Positions 9,493-18,709 of a stretch of DNA of 64,000 nt are shown here, one piece after another (the stretch's first letter is position 1; every line of letters begins with the position of its first letter). Source of the DNA: an uncultured Prevotellaceae bacterium (lineage in GTDB: Bacteria > Bacteroidota > Bacteroidia > Bacteroidales > Bacteroidaceae); contig ONLL01000001.1 of the NCBI GenBank assembly GCA_900318685.1, positions 124,001-188,000 on the forward strand, in the 5' to 3' direction. The notes below the pieces were generated by a model. The model saw only the letters and a program-made list of their open reading frames with translations. It made no database searches and was not told where the DNA came from. The translations under genes and the position numbers were made by a program.

Positions 9493-10989
9493 CTATCGGC
9501 TTGCGTGGAATCCTTCCATATTCGTATACCTGCGCTTCATCATGCGCTGGTAGATGTTGCGGAGCCACACGGGATGAGCGATGGTGATGAGCAATCCCAG
9601 CACGGCCATGATGGTATAGGCAGTGGTCTCGTCCATGATGAGGAGCATTCCTCCCACGATGATCAGCGGGGCAAACATGGCCACCATCTCGATGAGCAGC
9701 TGAAGGCCGCTCTCGACGTTGTTCTTGCCTGTGAGCTTCGCATCGAGAGGCAGCGTCTGCTTGTTGTAGACGGCCAGCTGAAACATGATGAAATAGCCCA
9801 ATCCGCTGGTGAGGAACATATAGGCGAGCATCATCATGATGGTGAACTTGCCCTCGATGACTGCCGGAAGCATGATGAGCAGGGGAATGATGAGGATGGC
9901 CACGTGGAAGTAATACTTCGCCTTGAGCAGCGCCAGGATATTCTCGCGCTGAGTCATCAGCAGGTCGATGTAGTTGCCCTCAGGACCCATGATCTTGGTC
10001 AGAGCCGTCATGCCGTAGATGGAGAAGCAGTAGTAGCACCAGAAGTTGAGCACCATCATGCCGTCGTAGACATCGGTATAGGATATCAATGCCGAGAGCA
10101 TGACGATGAGCGCAAGACTCATGATCACGCGAGCACGGATGGCCTTGTTGCGCATGATGCTCTTCAGCTCGAGCTTGAGGTACTCGCCGTTCTGTCCGAA
10201 GCGCTCGAGGAAGGTGAACTGCGTGACGTGCTTGATGGCAGCGGGTTTCTTCTCCTCGCGCGTGATCTCCTGATAGATGAAGTCAAACTGCACATTGCGG
10301 TTGATCACCAGCAGCACCGCCAGCACCGCCAGCAGCCCTATGGCCAGCAGCCATAGAACGGGCGCCGAGCTGAAGGTATAGAGGAACTTCTCGAACGGCT
10401 CCATCAGGTTGTCGCTGCCGAGGAAGAAGGGCAGGATGAGCGCCGCATATACCGCTGCGGGCAGCAGCCACCAGAAGAGCGAGCGGACGATGAGCGTGCG
10501 CACAAGCAGGTACCACTGGCTGTTGATCATCACCATCAGCATGCCGCAGACGATGACAGCGAGAATGGTCCAGAAGCCGGCTCCCGCCACCAGGTTGATG
10601 TAGGCATAGGGCAGGAAGAGCGCCAGCCAGAGCATGTTGTAGCCGCTGGCAACCATCGTGAGCAGATAGCACTCGACCACCGACTTCGCACGCAGGGGCA
10701 TCAGCAGATAAGGCTTGACAAAGACCATCGGCGTCTGCTGCACCATGAAGCGACCCAGGAAGTCGAGCACCAGCAGGATGGGCAGCACGATGAGAATGAG
10801 CGCCGGCTCGTCGTCCTCGGCGGCCATCTTTCCCAGGAGGCTTCCCAGGAAAATCATGTACGCACCCATCAGCGCCGCGCCGATATACATCATCACCTTG
10901 GCAACCATACTCTGCTCGAGGGCAGGGCTGCGCTTCTCGCTCAGCTTCACATTGCGGCGGAGCAGCCGGAACAATTCTATGCGGTTCAT
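9493..10989 (-). CDS. DUF5687 family integral membrane protein
   Basis: 498 residues with about ten to twelve hydrophobic segments, the first at about 30-55 (MMYIGAALMGAYMIFLGSLL). The charged cytoplasmic loop near 235-265 (YQEITREEKK) and overall pattern match DUF5687, a Bacteroidota family that resembles ABC-2 type permeases and often sits beside an ABC ATPase. No ATPase gene is adjacent here. The start codon overlaps the stop codon of the LolA-like gene by one base, so the two are translationally coupled. Function unknown; a role in export or lipid handling is a guess from the neighbour. Confidence 0.7.
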   Translation of the reverse strand: MNRIELFRLLRRNVKLSEKRSPALEQSMVAKVMMYIGAALMGAYMIFLGSLLGKMAAEDDEPALILIVLPILLVLDFLGRFMVQQTPMVFVKPYLLMPLRAKSVVECYLLTMVASGYNMLWLALFLPYAYINLVAGAGFWTILAVIVCGMLMVMINSQWYLLVRTLIVRSLFWWLLPAAVYAALILPFFLGSDNLMEPFEKFLYTFSSAPVLWLLAIGLLAVLAVLLVINRNVQFDFIYQEITREEKKPAAIKHVTQFTFLERFGQNGEYLKLELKSIMRNKAIRARVIMSLALIVMLSALISYTDVYDGMMVLNFWCYYCFSIYGMTALTKIMGPEGNYIDLLMTQRENILALLKAKYYFHVAILIIPLLIMLPAVIEGKFTIMMMLAYMFLTSGLGYFIMFQLAVYNKQTLPLDAKLTGKNNVESGLQLLIEMVAMFAPLIIVGGMLLIMDETTAYTIMAVLGLLITIAHPVWLRNIYQRMMKRRYTNMEGFHASR

Positions 10990-11591
10990 CAGCGCAGGTC
11001 GATGATTTCAGCGTCGGGATAGGCGCTGCTGTTGAAACGGAACTTAGAGTCGTCGAGCTTCTCGGCCTTCAGCCCTGAGATGGTGAAAGTGGTCCACTTC
11101 GTGCCCTGCAGCAGCTTGATCTCCTTCGGAGCATAGGTGCTCTTGTCGACGGTGATGAAGCCCTCGGTGATCTTGTGCTGGGCGTTGGTCGAGGTGAGGT
11201 GCACGTTGAAGGTCGATGCCGATGTGGTCATCGTGTAGCTGTAACCCGACTTGTAGAGGTTGATGAAGTTGTAGGGATTCAACGACTGCAGCTGCTGAGC
11301 CGTAGGCGTCGAGATGTTCACCTCCTCATTGCTGGCCATATAGGTCCACAGGGTCTTGCCGTCGAACCACATCGTGGTGGTGTTCGACGCCATATGGAAT
11401 TTCTGTCCCTTGATGGCGATGGTGCCTGAGGCATTGCCATACTGGGCGCTATTCATCGTGAAGCTGGCCGACACGCCGTCCTTGACGGCAACGGTAGCCG
11501 CACACTTATCGAGCACCGAGAGTGCCGTCTGTGCAAAGGTGGTCGCGCTCAGCATCAGGAGCGCCGTAATCACTAAAACAATCTTTTTCAT
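10989..11591 (-). CDS. LolA-like outer-membrane lipoprotein carrier
   Basis: About 200 residues starting at the ATG at 11591, giving a clean signal peptide (MKKIVLVITALLMLSATTFA). An in-frame upstream start at 11615 would put eight extra residues before it. The mature protein is a half-barrel-like beta protein with the LolA pattern: ALSVLDKCAATV, FTMNSAQYGNASGTIAIKGQKF, MWFDGKTLWTYM and a C-terminal KFRFNSSAYPDAEIIDLR. LolA shuttles lipoproteins across the periplasm. It lies between ftsK and DUF5687, the same order often seen for lolA and ftsK in Bacteroidota. Confidence 0.82.
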   Translation of the reverse strand: MKKIVLVITALLMLSATTFAQTALSVLDKCAATVAVKDGVSASFTMNSAQYGNASGTIAIKGQKFHMASNTTTMWFDGKTLWTYMASNEEVNISTPTAQQLQSLNPYNFINLYKSGYSYTMTTSASTFNVHLTSTNAQHKITEGFITVDKSTYAPKEIKLLQGTKWTTFTISGLKAEKLDDSKFRFNSSAYPDAEIIDLR

Positions 11592-11609
11592 ATATTCACT
11601 AAAAAAAAA

Positions 11610-11658
11610 TCTCAAACCTCAAATCTCAAACCTCAAATCTCAAACCTCAAACCTCAAT
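11610..11658. repeat. 14-bp simple tandem repeat between ftsK and lolA
   Basis: The unit CTCAAACCTCAAAT is repeated three times with a shortened fourth copy. It overlaps the last codons of ftsK and lies in the leader of the LolA-like gene. It belongs to a class of short pyrimidine/purine-biased repeats seen at several other places in this window. Confidence 0.8.
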
Positions 11659-14125
11659 TCCCCCTCAGGCTCCTCAGCAGCTGTTCGAGAGCCATCTCGT
11701 CCTGGATGAGCACTTCGCGAGGCTTCGAGCCGTGGGCCTGACCCACCACTCCTGCCTTCTCGAGCATATCCATCAGGCGGCCGGCACGGTTGTAGCCGAT
11801 GGCGAACTTGCGCTGAATGAGGCTGGTGGAGCCGCTGCCGCTGCTGACAATGAGGCGGGCGGCATCGTCGAACATCGGGTCGAGATGATTCAGGTCGACG
11901 TCGCTGCCACCGTCGTCGCCACCCTCAGAGCCCTCCACCACCGGCTCGGGCAGCACGAACGGCTCGCTGTAGCCCTGCTGCTCCTGTATGAAATGGTTGA
12001 TGTCGACCACCTCAGGCGTATCGACGAAGGCACATTGCACGCGGATGGGGTCGTTGCCCTGCAGGTAGAGCATATCGCCGCGTCCGATGAGCTGCTGAGC
12101 GCCCATGCGGTCGAGGATGGTCTTCGAGTCGATGCCCTGACTCACCTTGAAGGCGATGCGGGCAGGGAAGTTGGCCTTGATGGTACCCGTGATGATGTTG
12201 GTGGTGGGTCGCTGCGTGGCGATGATCATGTGGATACCTACGGCACGGGCCTTCTGGGCGATGCGTGCGATGGGCAGCTCGATCTCTTTGCCGGCCGTCA
12301 TGATGAGGTCGCCATACTCGTCGATAACCACCACGATGTAGGGCATAAACTTATGGCCGTTCTCAGGATTGAGCTTGCGGGCGATGAACTTCTTATTATA
12401 GTCCTTGATGTTGCGCTCGCCGGCCTTCATCAGCAGCTCATAGCGGGCATCCATCTCGACGCAGAGCGACTGGAGGGTGCGGATGACCTTCGAGGTGTCG
12501 GTGATGATGGGCGTCTCGGCCTCCTCGGGCAGCGCGGCCAGGAAGTGCTTGTCGATGGTGCGGTAGATGCTGAACTCCACCATCTTCGGGTCGACGAGCA
12601 CAATCTTCAGCTCGGCAGGATGCTTCTTGTAGAGCAGCGAGGTGAGGATAGCATTCAGGCCCACCGACTTACCCTGACCCGTAGCACCAGCCACGAGCAG
12701 GTGGGGAGCCTTCGCCAGGTCGAACATAAACACTTCGTTGGTGATGGTCTTACCCATAGCGCAGGGCAGTTCCATCGTCGTCTCCTGGAACTTCTTCGAG
12801 TTCAATATCGACTCCATCGACACGATGTTGGCCTTAGCATTCGGCACCTCCACGCCGATGGTTCCCTTGCCCGGGATGGGCGCGATGATACGTATGCCCA
12901 GTGCCTTCAGGCTCAGCGCGATATCATCCTCCAAGCCGCGAATCTTCGAGATGCGCACGCCTGGGGCAGGAGTGATCTCATAGAGCGTGATGGTAGGACC
13001 GACGGTGGCCTTGATGCTCGATATCTCGATGCCGAAAGTGCGCAGCACCTCCACGATGCGGTTCTTGTTGGCTGTCTGCTCAGCCATATCGATGTAGGGC
13101 TTGCCGTCGTCATCATACTTCTTCAGAAGGTCGAGCGTGGGATAGCGGTAGTTCTCCAGGTCGCGCTTGGGGTCGTAGGGTTCGAGCATTGCTTCGCCCA
13201 CCTCGACGAGGTTGGTGCCGTCGGCCTTCTCCTCGCCCTCAGCCACTTTCACGTCCATATCCATCTCGCCCTGATCACGACGCTTGCGCACGGGTTTCGA
13301 AGGCATATCGGCAGCAGCGGGAGCGTTGACCACCACTTCGTCGCCCTTGAACTCAACGGTCTGAGTGGCAGGATCGTCGAAGACCAGCGGGTCGTCGTCG
13401 GTCTCAATCTGCTTCTCGTAGGAGTCGACGGGTTCGGTGGGGTCTTCGTTGGTGATCTTGAACTTCACCTTGTCGAGGAACTTCATGGGATTGAGCAACT
13501 TGCGCACCCACTCATAGGTCTCGCTGCTGACGTAGGTGAGGAACAGGATGGCAATGATGATGAGCAGGGCAGCAAGGCCCGGTGTGCCCACAAAGCCCTC
13601 AATCCATTTGCCCACCAGGCGGCCGTGATCGCCTCCAGGGCAGAAATGGCTCTCAGAGAAGAACGGCGAGGCGAACTTTGCCAACATGATGGAGGCCCAT
13701 ATCATGACCAGCATCAGGCACATAAACCACTTCAGGAGCTTAGGCTTGAACGCCTTCATCAGCCGCAGCGACAACAGGAAGATGAACACCGGCACGAGGA
13801 AGGCAGGAATGCCGAAGCACTGCTTGATGAAAAAATAGGACGTGTAGGCGCCTATCGACCCGCACGCATTGCGAAACTCGCCGTTCTGATTGGCCAGCTC
13901 ACCCTCGTGCAGGTTCTCGATCATGCTGACGTCGACCTGGCCTGTGGTGAAGAACGATATGAACGACACCACCATGCAGCACGACACAGCAAAGAGCAGC
14001 ATGCCCAGGAAGAAAAGCAGGCGCTCGTTCTGAAATATCTGAGTGATGCGCGACAATCCCAGAGCCTCCATCAGCGAGGGGCGGGAGTCGGCGTTTCTGA
14101 TGTTTTTCTTATTCTTTTTGCCCAT
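11654..14125 (-). CDS. ftsK: DNA translocase FtsK/SpoIIIE
   Basis: 823 residues. Four membrane helices (about 33-57, 94-120, 130-150, 180-200), an acidic, proline-containing linker (about 220-330), then the motor: the alpha part (345-440), RecA-like beta part with Walker A GATGQGKS at 480-487, Walker B IVLVDPKMVE and VVVIDEYGD, and a C-terminal winged-helix gamma domain (about 755-820, SLIQRKFAIGYNRAGRLMD) that reads KOPS. The hexamer pumps DNA at the division septum and activates XerCD at dif. The linker is short, as is usual in Bacteroidota. It has a promoter divergent from the exonuclease gene. Confidence 0.97.
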   Translation of the reverse strand: MGKKNKKNIRNADSRPSLMEALGLSRITQIFQNERLLFFLGMLLFAVSCCMVVSFISFFTTGQVDVSMIENLHEGELANQNGEFRNACGSIGAYTSYFFIKQCFGIPAFLVPVFIFLLSLRLMKAFKPKLLKWFMCLMLVMIWASIMLAKFASPFFSESHFCPGGDHGRLVGKWIEGFVGTPGLAALLIIIAILFLTYVSSETYEWVRKLLNPMKFLDKVKFKITNEDPTEPVDSYEKQIETDDDPLVFDDPATQTVEFKGDEVVVNAPAAADMPSKPVRKRRDQGEMDMDVKVAEGEEKADGTNLVEVGEAMLEPYDPKRDLENYRYPTLDLLKKYDDDGKPYIDMAEQTANKNRIVEVLRTFGIEISSIKATVGPTITLYEITPAPGVRISKIRGLEDDIALSLKALGIRIIAPIPGKGTIGVEVPNAKANIVSMESILNSKKFQETTMELPCAMGKTITNEVFMFDLAKAPHLLVAGATGQGKSVGLNAILTSLLYKKHPAELKIVLVDPKMVEFSIYRTIDKHFLAALPEEAETPIITDTSKVIRTLQSLCVEMDARYELLMKAGERNIKDYNKKFIARKLNPENGHKFMPYIVVVIDEYGDLIMTAGKEIELPIARIAQKARAVGIHMIIATQRPTTNIITGTIKANFPARIAFKVSQGIDSKTILDRMGAQQLIGRGDMLYLQGNDPIRVQCAFVDTPEVVDINHFIQEQQGYSEPFVLPEPVVEGSEGGDDGGSDVDLNHLDPMFDDAARLIVSSGSGSTSLIQRKFAIGYNRAGRLMDMLEKAGVVGQAHGSKPREVLIQDEMALEQLLRSLRGN

Positions 14126-14153
14126 TAATCGCGTGTTTACGTTAATTCTTGTG

Positions 14154-14161
14154 CAAAATTA
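14154..14161 (-). promoter_or_regulatory. Promoter of ftsK
   Basis: Minus-strand -7 box TAATTTTGCA, with a TTTTTTG run about 22 bases upstream near 14190-14184. It leaves a leader of some 25 bases before the ATG at 14125. Confidence 0.6.
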
Positions 14162-14204
14162 GCGTAAAAAACTCAGATACCATCAAAAAATCACATTTTT
14201 TTTG

Positions 14205-14212
14205 TATTTTTG
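14205..14212 (+). promoter_or_regulatory. Promoter of the exonuclease-rlmI-tilS-HD operon
   Basis: -7 box TATTTTTGCA. It overlaps the first in-frame ATG at 14202, which decides that translation of the exonuclease starts at 14232 instead. It is back-to-back with the ftsK promoter. Confidence 0.7.
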
Positions 14213-14231
14213 CACGTCAAAAAGAAAAAAG

Positions 14232-14864
14232 ATGCCCAAAATTATCTACAACAAATACGATAAACGACTCATCGCCGCACTTCCTGTAGCGCAGTTTGAG
14301 GGAAGAATCGTCGTCATTCTCACGCCGGGAGAGACGGAAAAAGCCGTCAACTATCTCCTCAGCCAGCCGCTGCTGGGGTTCGACACAGAGACGCGCCCCT
14401 CCTTCAAGCGCGGCCAGCAGCACAAGGTGGCCCTGCTGCAGGTAGCCACCGACGACATCTGCTTCCTCTTCCGCCTCCACCATACTGGCCTTACGCCTGC
14501 TCTTGTGCGCCTGCTGGAAGACACAAGCGTGAAGAAAATCGGCCTTTCGTGGCACGACGACCTCATCATGCTCCACAAGCTGGGAGCATTCAACACCGGC
14601 GCCTTCATCGAGATCCAGGAACAAATTCGCCAGATTGGCATCACCGACCTCAGCCTTCAGAAGATCTACGCCAACCTCTTCGGAAAGAAAATCAGCAAAC
14701 GGCAGCAGATGAGCAACTGGGAGGAAGACATCCTGAGCGACAAGCAGAAGCTGTATGCCGCCACCGACGCCTGGGCCTGCATACAGATCTATAAAGAGGT
14801 CGTAAGGCTCAAAGAAACCAACGATTATCAACTCATCATTCAAGAAGAAGATAGACATGAATAG
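14232..14864 (+). CDS. DEDDy 3'-5' exonuclease domain protein (RNase D-like)
   Basis: 210 residues, a single exonuclease domain with no HRDC domains. The motifs are ExoI LGFDTETRPSF (the D-x-E pair), ExoII in IGLSWHDDL, and ExoIII YAATDAWAC with the tyrosine and aspartate of the DEDDy class. Such proteins trim RNA 3' ends, including tRNA precursors. The start at 14232 was chosen because the promoter -7 box covers the earlier ATG. The last eight bases overlap the next gene, so the pair is co-translated. Confidence 0.85.
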   Translation: MPKIIYNKYDKRLIAALPVAQFEGRIVVILTPGETEKAVNYLLSQPLLGFDTETRPSFKRGQQHKVALLQVATDDICFLFRLHHTGLTPALVRLLEDTSVKKIGLSWHDDLIMLHKLGAFNTGAFIEIQEQIRQIGITDLSLQKIYANLFGKKISKRQQMSNWEEDILSDKQKLYAATDAWACIQIYKEVVRLKETNDYQLIIQEEDRHE

Positions 14865-16026
14865 TATATACCTCAAACGGGGAAAGGAAGAAAGCCTGCA
14901 GCGCTTTCACCCCTGGATTTTCTCGGGTGCCATCCATCATCAGGACGAAGGCATCAGCGAGGGCGACGTAGTCAGCGTGTTCACTTCTGGCGGCTCTTTC
15001 ATCGCCACTGGCCACTACCAGCAGGGCTCCATCGCCGTGCGCGTGCTGTCGTTCAAGGAGGAAGCCATCGACGAAGCTTTCTGGCATCGCCGGCTGGAGC
15101 AGGCACTCAACGCCCGCAAGGCTATAGGACTGGTCGACAATCAGCTGACCACCGCCTACCGCCTGGTGCACGGCGAGGGCGACATGCTGCCAGGACTCAT
15201 CGTCGACATCTACGGGCAAACGGCTGTCATGCAGGCTCATAGCATCGGTATGCACCTCTCGCGACAGGCCATCGCCAGCCAGCTGATTGACATCATGCAG
15301 GGCAGAATACAGCACATCTATTACAAGAGTGAAACCACCCTACCCTTCATGGAACCAGAGAACGGATTCATCGTGGGCGGGAGCGACGAGAACACCTCGA
15401 TGGAGAACGGACTCCGCTTCCTGGTCGACTGGAAGGAAGGTCAGAAGACGGGATTCTTCGTCGACCAGCGCGACAACCGCTCGCTCCTCGAGCATTATGC
15501 CCGCAGGCGCAGCGTGCTGAATATGTTCTGCTACACAGGAGGATTCTCGTTCTACGCCATGCGGGGAGGAGCGACGCTGGTGCACTCTGTCGACAGCTCG
15601 CTGAAGGCCATCGAGCTCACCCGAAGCAATGTGGCGCTCAACTTCCCGGGCGATCCCCGTCACGAAGCTTTCTGCGAGGATGCCTTCAAGTTTATGGACA
15701 GGAAGCAGTTCCCCTACGACCTCGTCATCCTCGATCCGCCCGCCTTTGCCAAGCATCGTGCCGCCCTGCACAACGCGCTGAAGGGTTACACCCGACTCAA
15801 CGCCAAGGCGCTGGAGAGAATAGCTCCAGGAGGCATTCTCTTCACCTTCTCCTGCTCGCAGGTGGTCACGAAGGAGCAGTTCCGCAATGCCGTCTTCACA
15901 GCCGCCGCACAGGCACGCCGACAGGTGCGCATACTGCATCAGCTGCACCAACCAGCCGACCATCCTATCAATATCTACCATCCCGAAGGCGAATACCTCA
16001 AGGGGCTCGTTCTTTATGTCGAATAG
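14857..16026 (+). CDS. RlmI-like 23S rRNA (cytosine-C5) methyltransferase
   Basis: 389 residues. The N-terminal PUA domain (about 1-75, with HPWIFSGAIH) is followed by a linker domain (about 80-190) and a Rossmann methyltransferase domain: VLNMFCYTGGFSFYAMRGGA is the SAM-binding motif I, and DLVILDPPAFAKH is motif IV. This arrangement is that of RlmI, which makes m5C1962 in 23S rRNA; the exact target here is not proven. It overlaps the exonuclease by 8 bases and TilS by 11, consistent with one operon of RNA-processing genes. Confidence 0.88.
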   Translation: MNSIYLKRGKEESLQRFHPWIFSGAIHHQDEGISEGDVVSVFTSGGSFIATGHYQQGSIAVRVLSFKEEAIDEAFWHRRLEQALNARKAIGLVDNQLTTAYRLVHGEGDMLPGLIVDIYGQTAVMQAHSIGMHLSRQAIASQLIDIMQGRIQHIYYKSETTLPFMEPENGFIVGGSDENTSMENGLRFLVDWKEGQKTGFFVDQRDNRSLLEHYARRRSVLNMFCYTGGFSFYAMRGGATLVHSVDSSLKAIELTRSNVALNFPGDPRHEAFCEDAFKFMDRKQFPYDLVILDPPAFAKHRAALHNALKGYTRLNAKALERIAPGGILFTFSCSQVVTKEQFRNAVFTAAAQARRQVRILHQLHQPADHPINIYHPEGEYLKGLVLYVE

Positions 16027-17362
16027 CCTGCTGCATCGCGTAAGAGCATTCATCTGGCAGCAACGGCTGCTAAGCCCCGACGGCCGCTATCTCGTTGCCG
16101 TCAGCGGCGGTGCCGACAGCGTCTGCCTGTTGCTTATGCTCCTTCAGCTGGGTTATGAGGTAGAAGCCGTGCATTGCAACTTCAAGTTGCGAGGCGACGA
16201 GAGCCAGCGCGACGAGGTTTTTGTCAAGGATCTCTGCCAACGTCTTGACGTCAAGCTACACCTCACCCACTTCGACACCAGGGAATATGCCGCGATGCGA
16301 CGTATCAGCATAGAAATGGCAGCACGACAACTGCGCTATGCCTATTTCGAGCAGCTGCGCCGCGACATCGATGCTGCCGACATCTGTGTGGCTCACCATC
16401 AGGACGATGCCGTAGAGACCTTTCTCATGAACCTCATCCGGGGTACGGGCATACACGGGCTCACTGGCATCAAGCCGCGCAACGGGCACATCGTGCGGCC
16501 CTTGCTTTGCCTCTCGCGACAGGATATCCTGCTGTGGCTCGACGAACAGCATCAGACGTTCGTCACCGACAGCTCGAATATGGTGGCCGACATCGTGCGC
16601 AACAAGCTACGCCTGAACGTCATACCTAAGTTGCTCGACATCACGCCGGCTGCCACTAGCAGCATCCTCACCACCGCCCGACATCTGCAGGAAGCAGAGA
16701 AGGTGTATCAGCAAGCCGTCAGCCAGGCGCTCGATCGTCTGCTTGCCGACGACGCTGTCGATATCTGTCAGCTGTTGGCAGAGCCTTCGCCCGAGGCGAT
16801 CCTCTATCATTGGCTTGCGCCCTATGGGTTTTCATCCGATATGATTGAAGCTATCAGCCAGCGACTGTCGGAGGCTCAAGGCGGACGCTCGTGGCTGTCG
16901 GCTTCCCACATGCTGGCCATCAGTCAGGGACGTCTCATGCTGACGACTATTCCCCAAGAGCGTCCCACGATGCGCATCCCAGAGCCCGGTACCTATGTCT
17001 ACGACGAAGGCGAAGAGCGCTTTCGCATCACCATCGAGCAGGGCATCCACATCAAGCGCGACAGCCACTTTGCCTGTCTCGACGCAAGCCGGGTGACCTT
17101 TCCGCTGACTTTGCGTCCCATCCGACAGGGCGACCGTTTCCAGCCTTTCGGAATGAAGGGAACGAAGCTCGTCAGCAACTTTCTGGCCGACCAGAAGGTA
17201 GCTCCCGCCGACCGCAGGCGCCAGCTTGTGCTCACCGACTGCAACGGCGACATCATCTGGCTCGTCGACCGCCGACCTGACGGGCGGTTTACCGTCAGCG
17301 ACGATACCGTCAACACGCTACTCATCAGTCACATACCAACCCCCGATTCCTCCAACCCGTGA
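16016..17362 (+). CDS. tilS: tRNA(Ile)-lysidine synthase TilS
   Basis: 448 residues from the ATG at 16016, which overlaps the methyltransferase stop; earlier in-frame codons lie inside that gene. The N-type ATP pyrophosphatase PP-loop SGGADS is at 30-35, followed by VAHHQDDAVETFLMNLIRG, the typical TilS HxxDD segment. A C-terminal TilS substrate-binding domain (about 370-440, LRPIRQGDRFQPFGMKGTK) is present. TilS changes C34 to lysidine in tRNA-Ile(CAU) so that it reads AUA; it is essential in most bacteria. Confidence 0.96.
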   Translation: MSNSLLHRVRAFIWQQRLLSPDGRYLVAVSGGADSVCLLLMLLQLGYEVEAVHCNFKLRGDESQRDEVFVKDLCQRLDVKLHLTHFDTREYAAMRRISIEMAARQLRYAYFEQLRRDIDAADICVAHHQDDAVETFLMNLIRGTGIHGLTGIKPRNGHIVRPLLCLSRQDILLWLDEQHQTFVTDSSNMVADIVRNKLRLNVIPKLLDITPAATSSILTTARHLQEAEKVYQQAVSQALDRLLADDAVDICQLLAEPSPEAILYHWLAPYGFSSDMIEAISQRLSEAQGGRSWLSASHMLAISQGRLMLTTIPQERPTMRIPEPGTYVYDEGEERFRITIEQGIHIKRDSHFACLDASRVTFPLTLRPIRQGDRFQPFGMKGTKLVSNFLADQKVAPADRRRQLVLTDCNGDIIWLVDRRPDGRFTVSDDTVNTLLISHIPTPDSSNP

Positions 17363-18576
17363 ACGAAACAAAAATCATCAACGATCCCGTATTCGGATTC
17401 ATCAAGGTTCCACGTGGACTTCTCTACGACATCGTAGCTCATCCATTGTTCCAACGACTCAACCGCATCAACCAGCTCGGGTTGGCTTCGGTCGTCTATC
17501 CGGGCGCCCGTCACACCCGTTTTCAGCACTCCCTTGGCGCTTTCCACCTCATGAGCGAAGCCATTCTCTCGCTGCAGCAAAAGGGGCAGTTCATCTTCGA
17601 CTCTGAGGCAGAGGCTGTGCAGGCAGCTATCCTCATGCACGACATCGGGCACGGACCCTTCTCTCACGTCCTCGAGAATACGCTCATTCACGGCATCTCG
17701 CACGAGGACATTTCGCTGATGATGATGGAGCGCATCAATCACGACCTGCACGACCGGCTGGGAATGGCCATCGCTATCTTCAAGGACAACTACCCCAAGC
17801 GATTCCTGCATCAGCTCATCTCCAGCCAGCTCGATATGGACCGTCTCGACTACCTGCGACGCGACTCGTTCTTCACAGGAGTTACCGAGGGCAACATCGG
17901 ATCGGCACGCATCATCAAGATGCTCAACGTGGTCGACGACCGCCTCGTCGTAGAGCAGAAAGGTATCTACTCGCTCGAGAACTACCTCACCACCCGCCGT
18001 CTGATGTATTGGCAGGTTTACCTTCACAAGACCGCCGTAGCTTATGAGAAGGTGCTCGTCAACATGCTCGAGCGCGCCAAGTTCCTCATCCGTCAGGGAC
18101 AGACACTCTTCGCCTCGCCAGCTCTCGGCTATTTCCTCAGCAACGATGTCGATGCCCAATGGTTCCAAGAACACGACGAGGCGCTGACGATATACGAGGA
18201 ACTGGACGACAGCGACTTCTGGAGTGCTATGAAAGCCTGGCGTCACTCACCTGACAAGATTCTCAGCACACTTGCTACTGATATGCTCGACCGCCACATC
18301 TTCATCGTCGAAGTGCACGAGGAGCCCATTCCCCAGGAACGCATCCAGCAGCTGCAGTACGACATTGCCGCACGTATGGAGATTCCCGTCGAGGACGCTC
18401 ACTACCTGATGGATGTCGTCACCCTCCAAAAGGATATGTACTCACCCACCGACGACTCTATCGACATTCTCTACAAAGACGGCACCATCAAGCCCATCAC
18501 CCAGGCCTCGGAGCTGCTCAACGTCGAGCTTCTATCCCGCAAGGTCAGCAAATACTATCTCTGCTACCAGCGGTAG
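17359..18576 (+). CDS. HD-domain phosphohydrolase (dGTPase/SAMHD1-like, YwfO group)
   Basis: 405 residues. It starts at GTG 17359, whose last bases are the TGA stop of tilS (GTGA overlap). The HD metal site is clear: RHTRFQHS at 51-58, MHDIGHGPFSH at 93-103 with the HD pair at 94-95, then SSQLDMDRLDYLRRD with the distal aspartate at about 160. The family includes dNTP triphosphohydrolases, but the YwfO-like group to which this length and pattern belong has no firmly known cellular substrate. It ends the operon that begins at 14232. Confidence 0.87.
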   Translation: MNETKIINDPVFGFIKVPRGLLYDIVAHPLFQRLNRINQLGLASVVYPGARHTRFQHSLGAFHLMSEAILSLQQKGQFIFDSEAEAVQAAILMHDIGHGPFSHVLENTLIHGISHEDISLMMMERINHDLHDRLGMAIAIFKDNYPKRFLHQLISSQLDMDRLDYLRRDSFFTGVTEGNIGSARIIKMLNVVDDRLVVEQKGIYSLENYLTTRRLMYWQVYLHKTAVAYEKVLVNMLERAKFLIRQGQTLFASPALGYFLSNDVDAQWFQEHDEALTIYEELDDSDFWSAMKAWRHSPDKILSTLATDMLDRHIFIVEVHEEPIPQERIQQLQYDIAARMEIPVEDAHYLMDVVTLQKDMYSPTDDSIDILYKDGTIKPITQASELLNVELLSRKVSKYYLCYQR

Positions 18577-18709
18577 GCGCAACGACGAAGGCCGTTCTTC
18601 TAGTATAAAAAACGCCCTTTGCGTTCATTTCCGCCTGATTCTTTGCCATTTTTTGCCTTTTTCGCTGGCTACACATATAATAAATAGGCAAAAACGCCGT
18701 TATTTATTC

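Noticed and set aside
11732-14128. 798-codon frame opposite ftsK
   Set aside because: Shadow of FtsK; composition is not protein-like.
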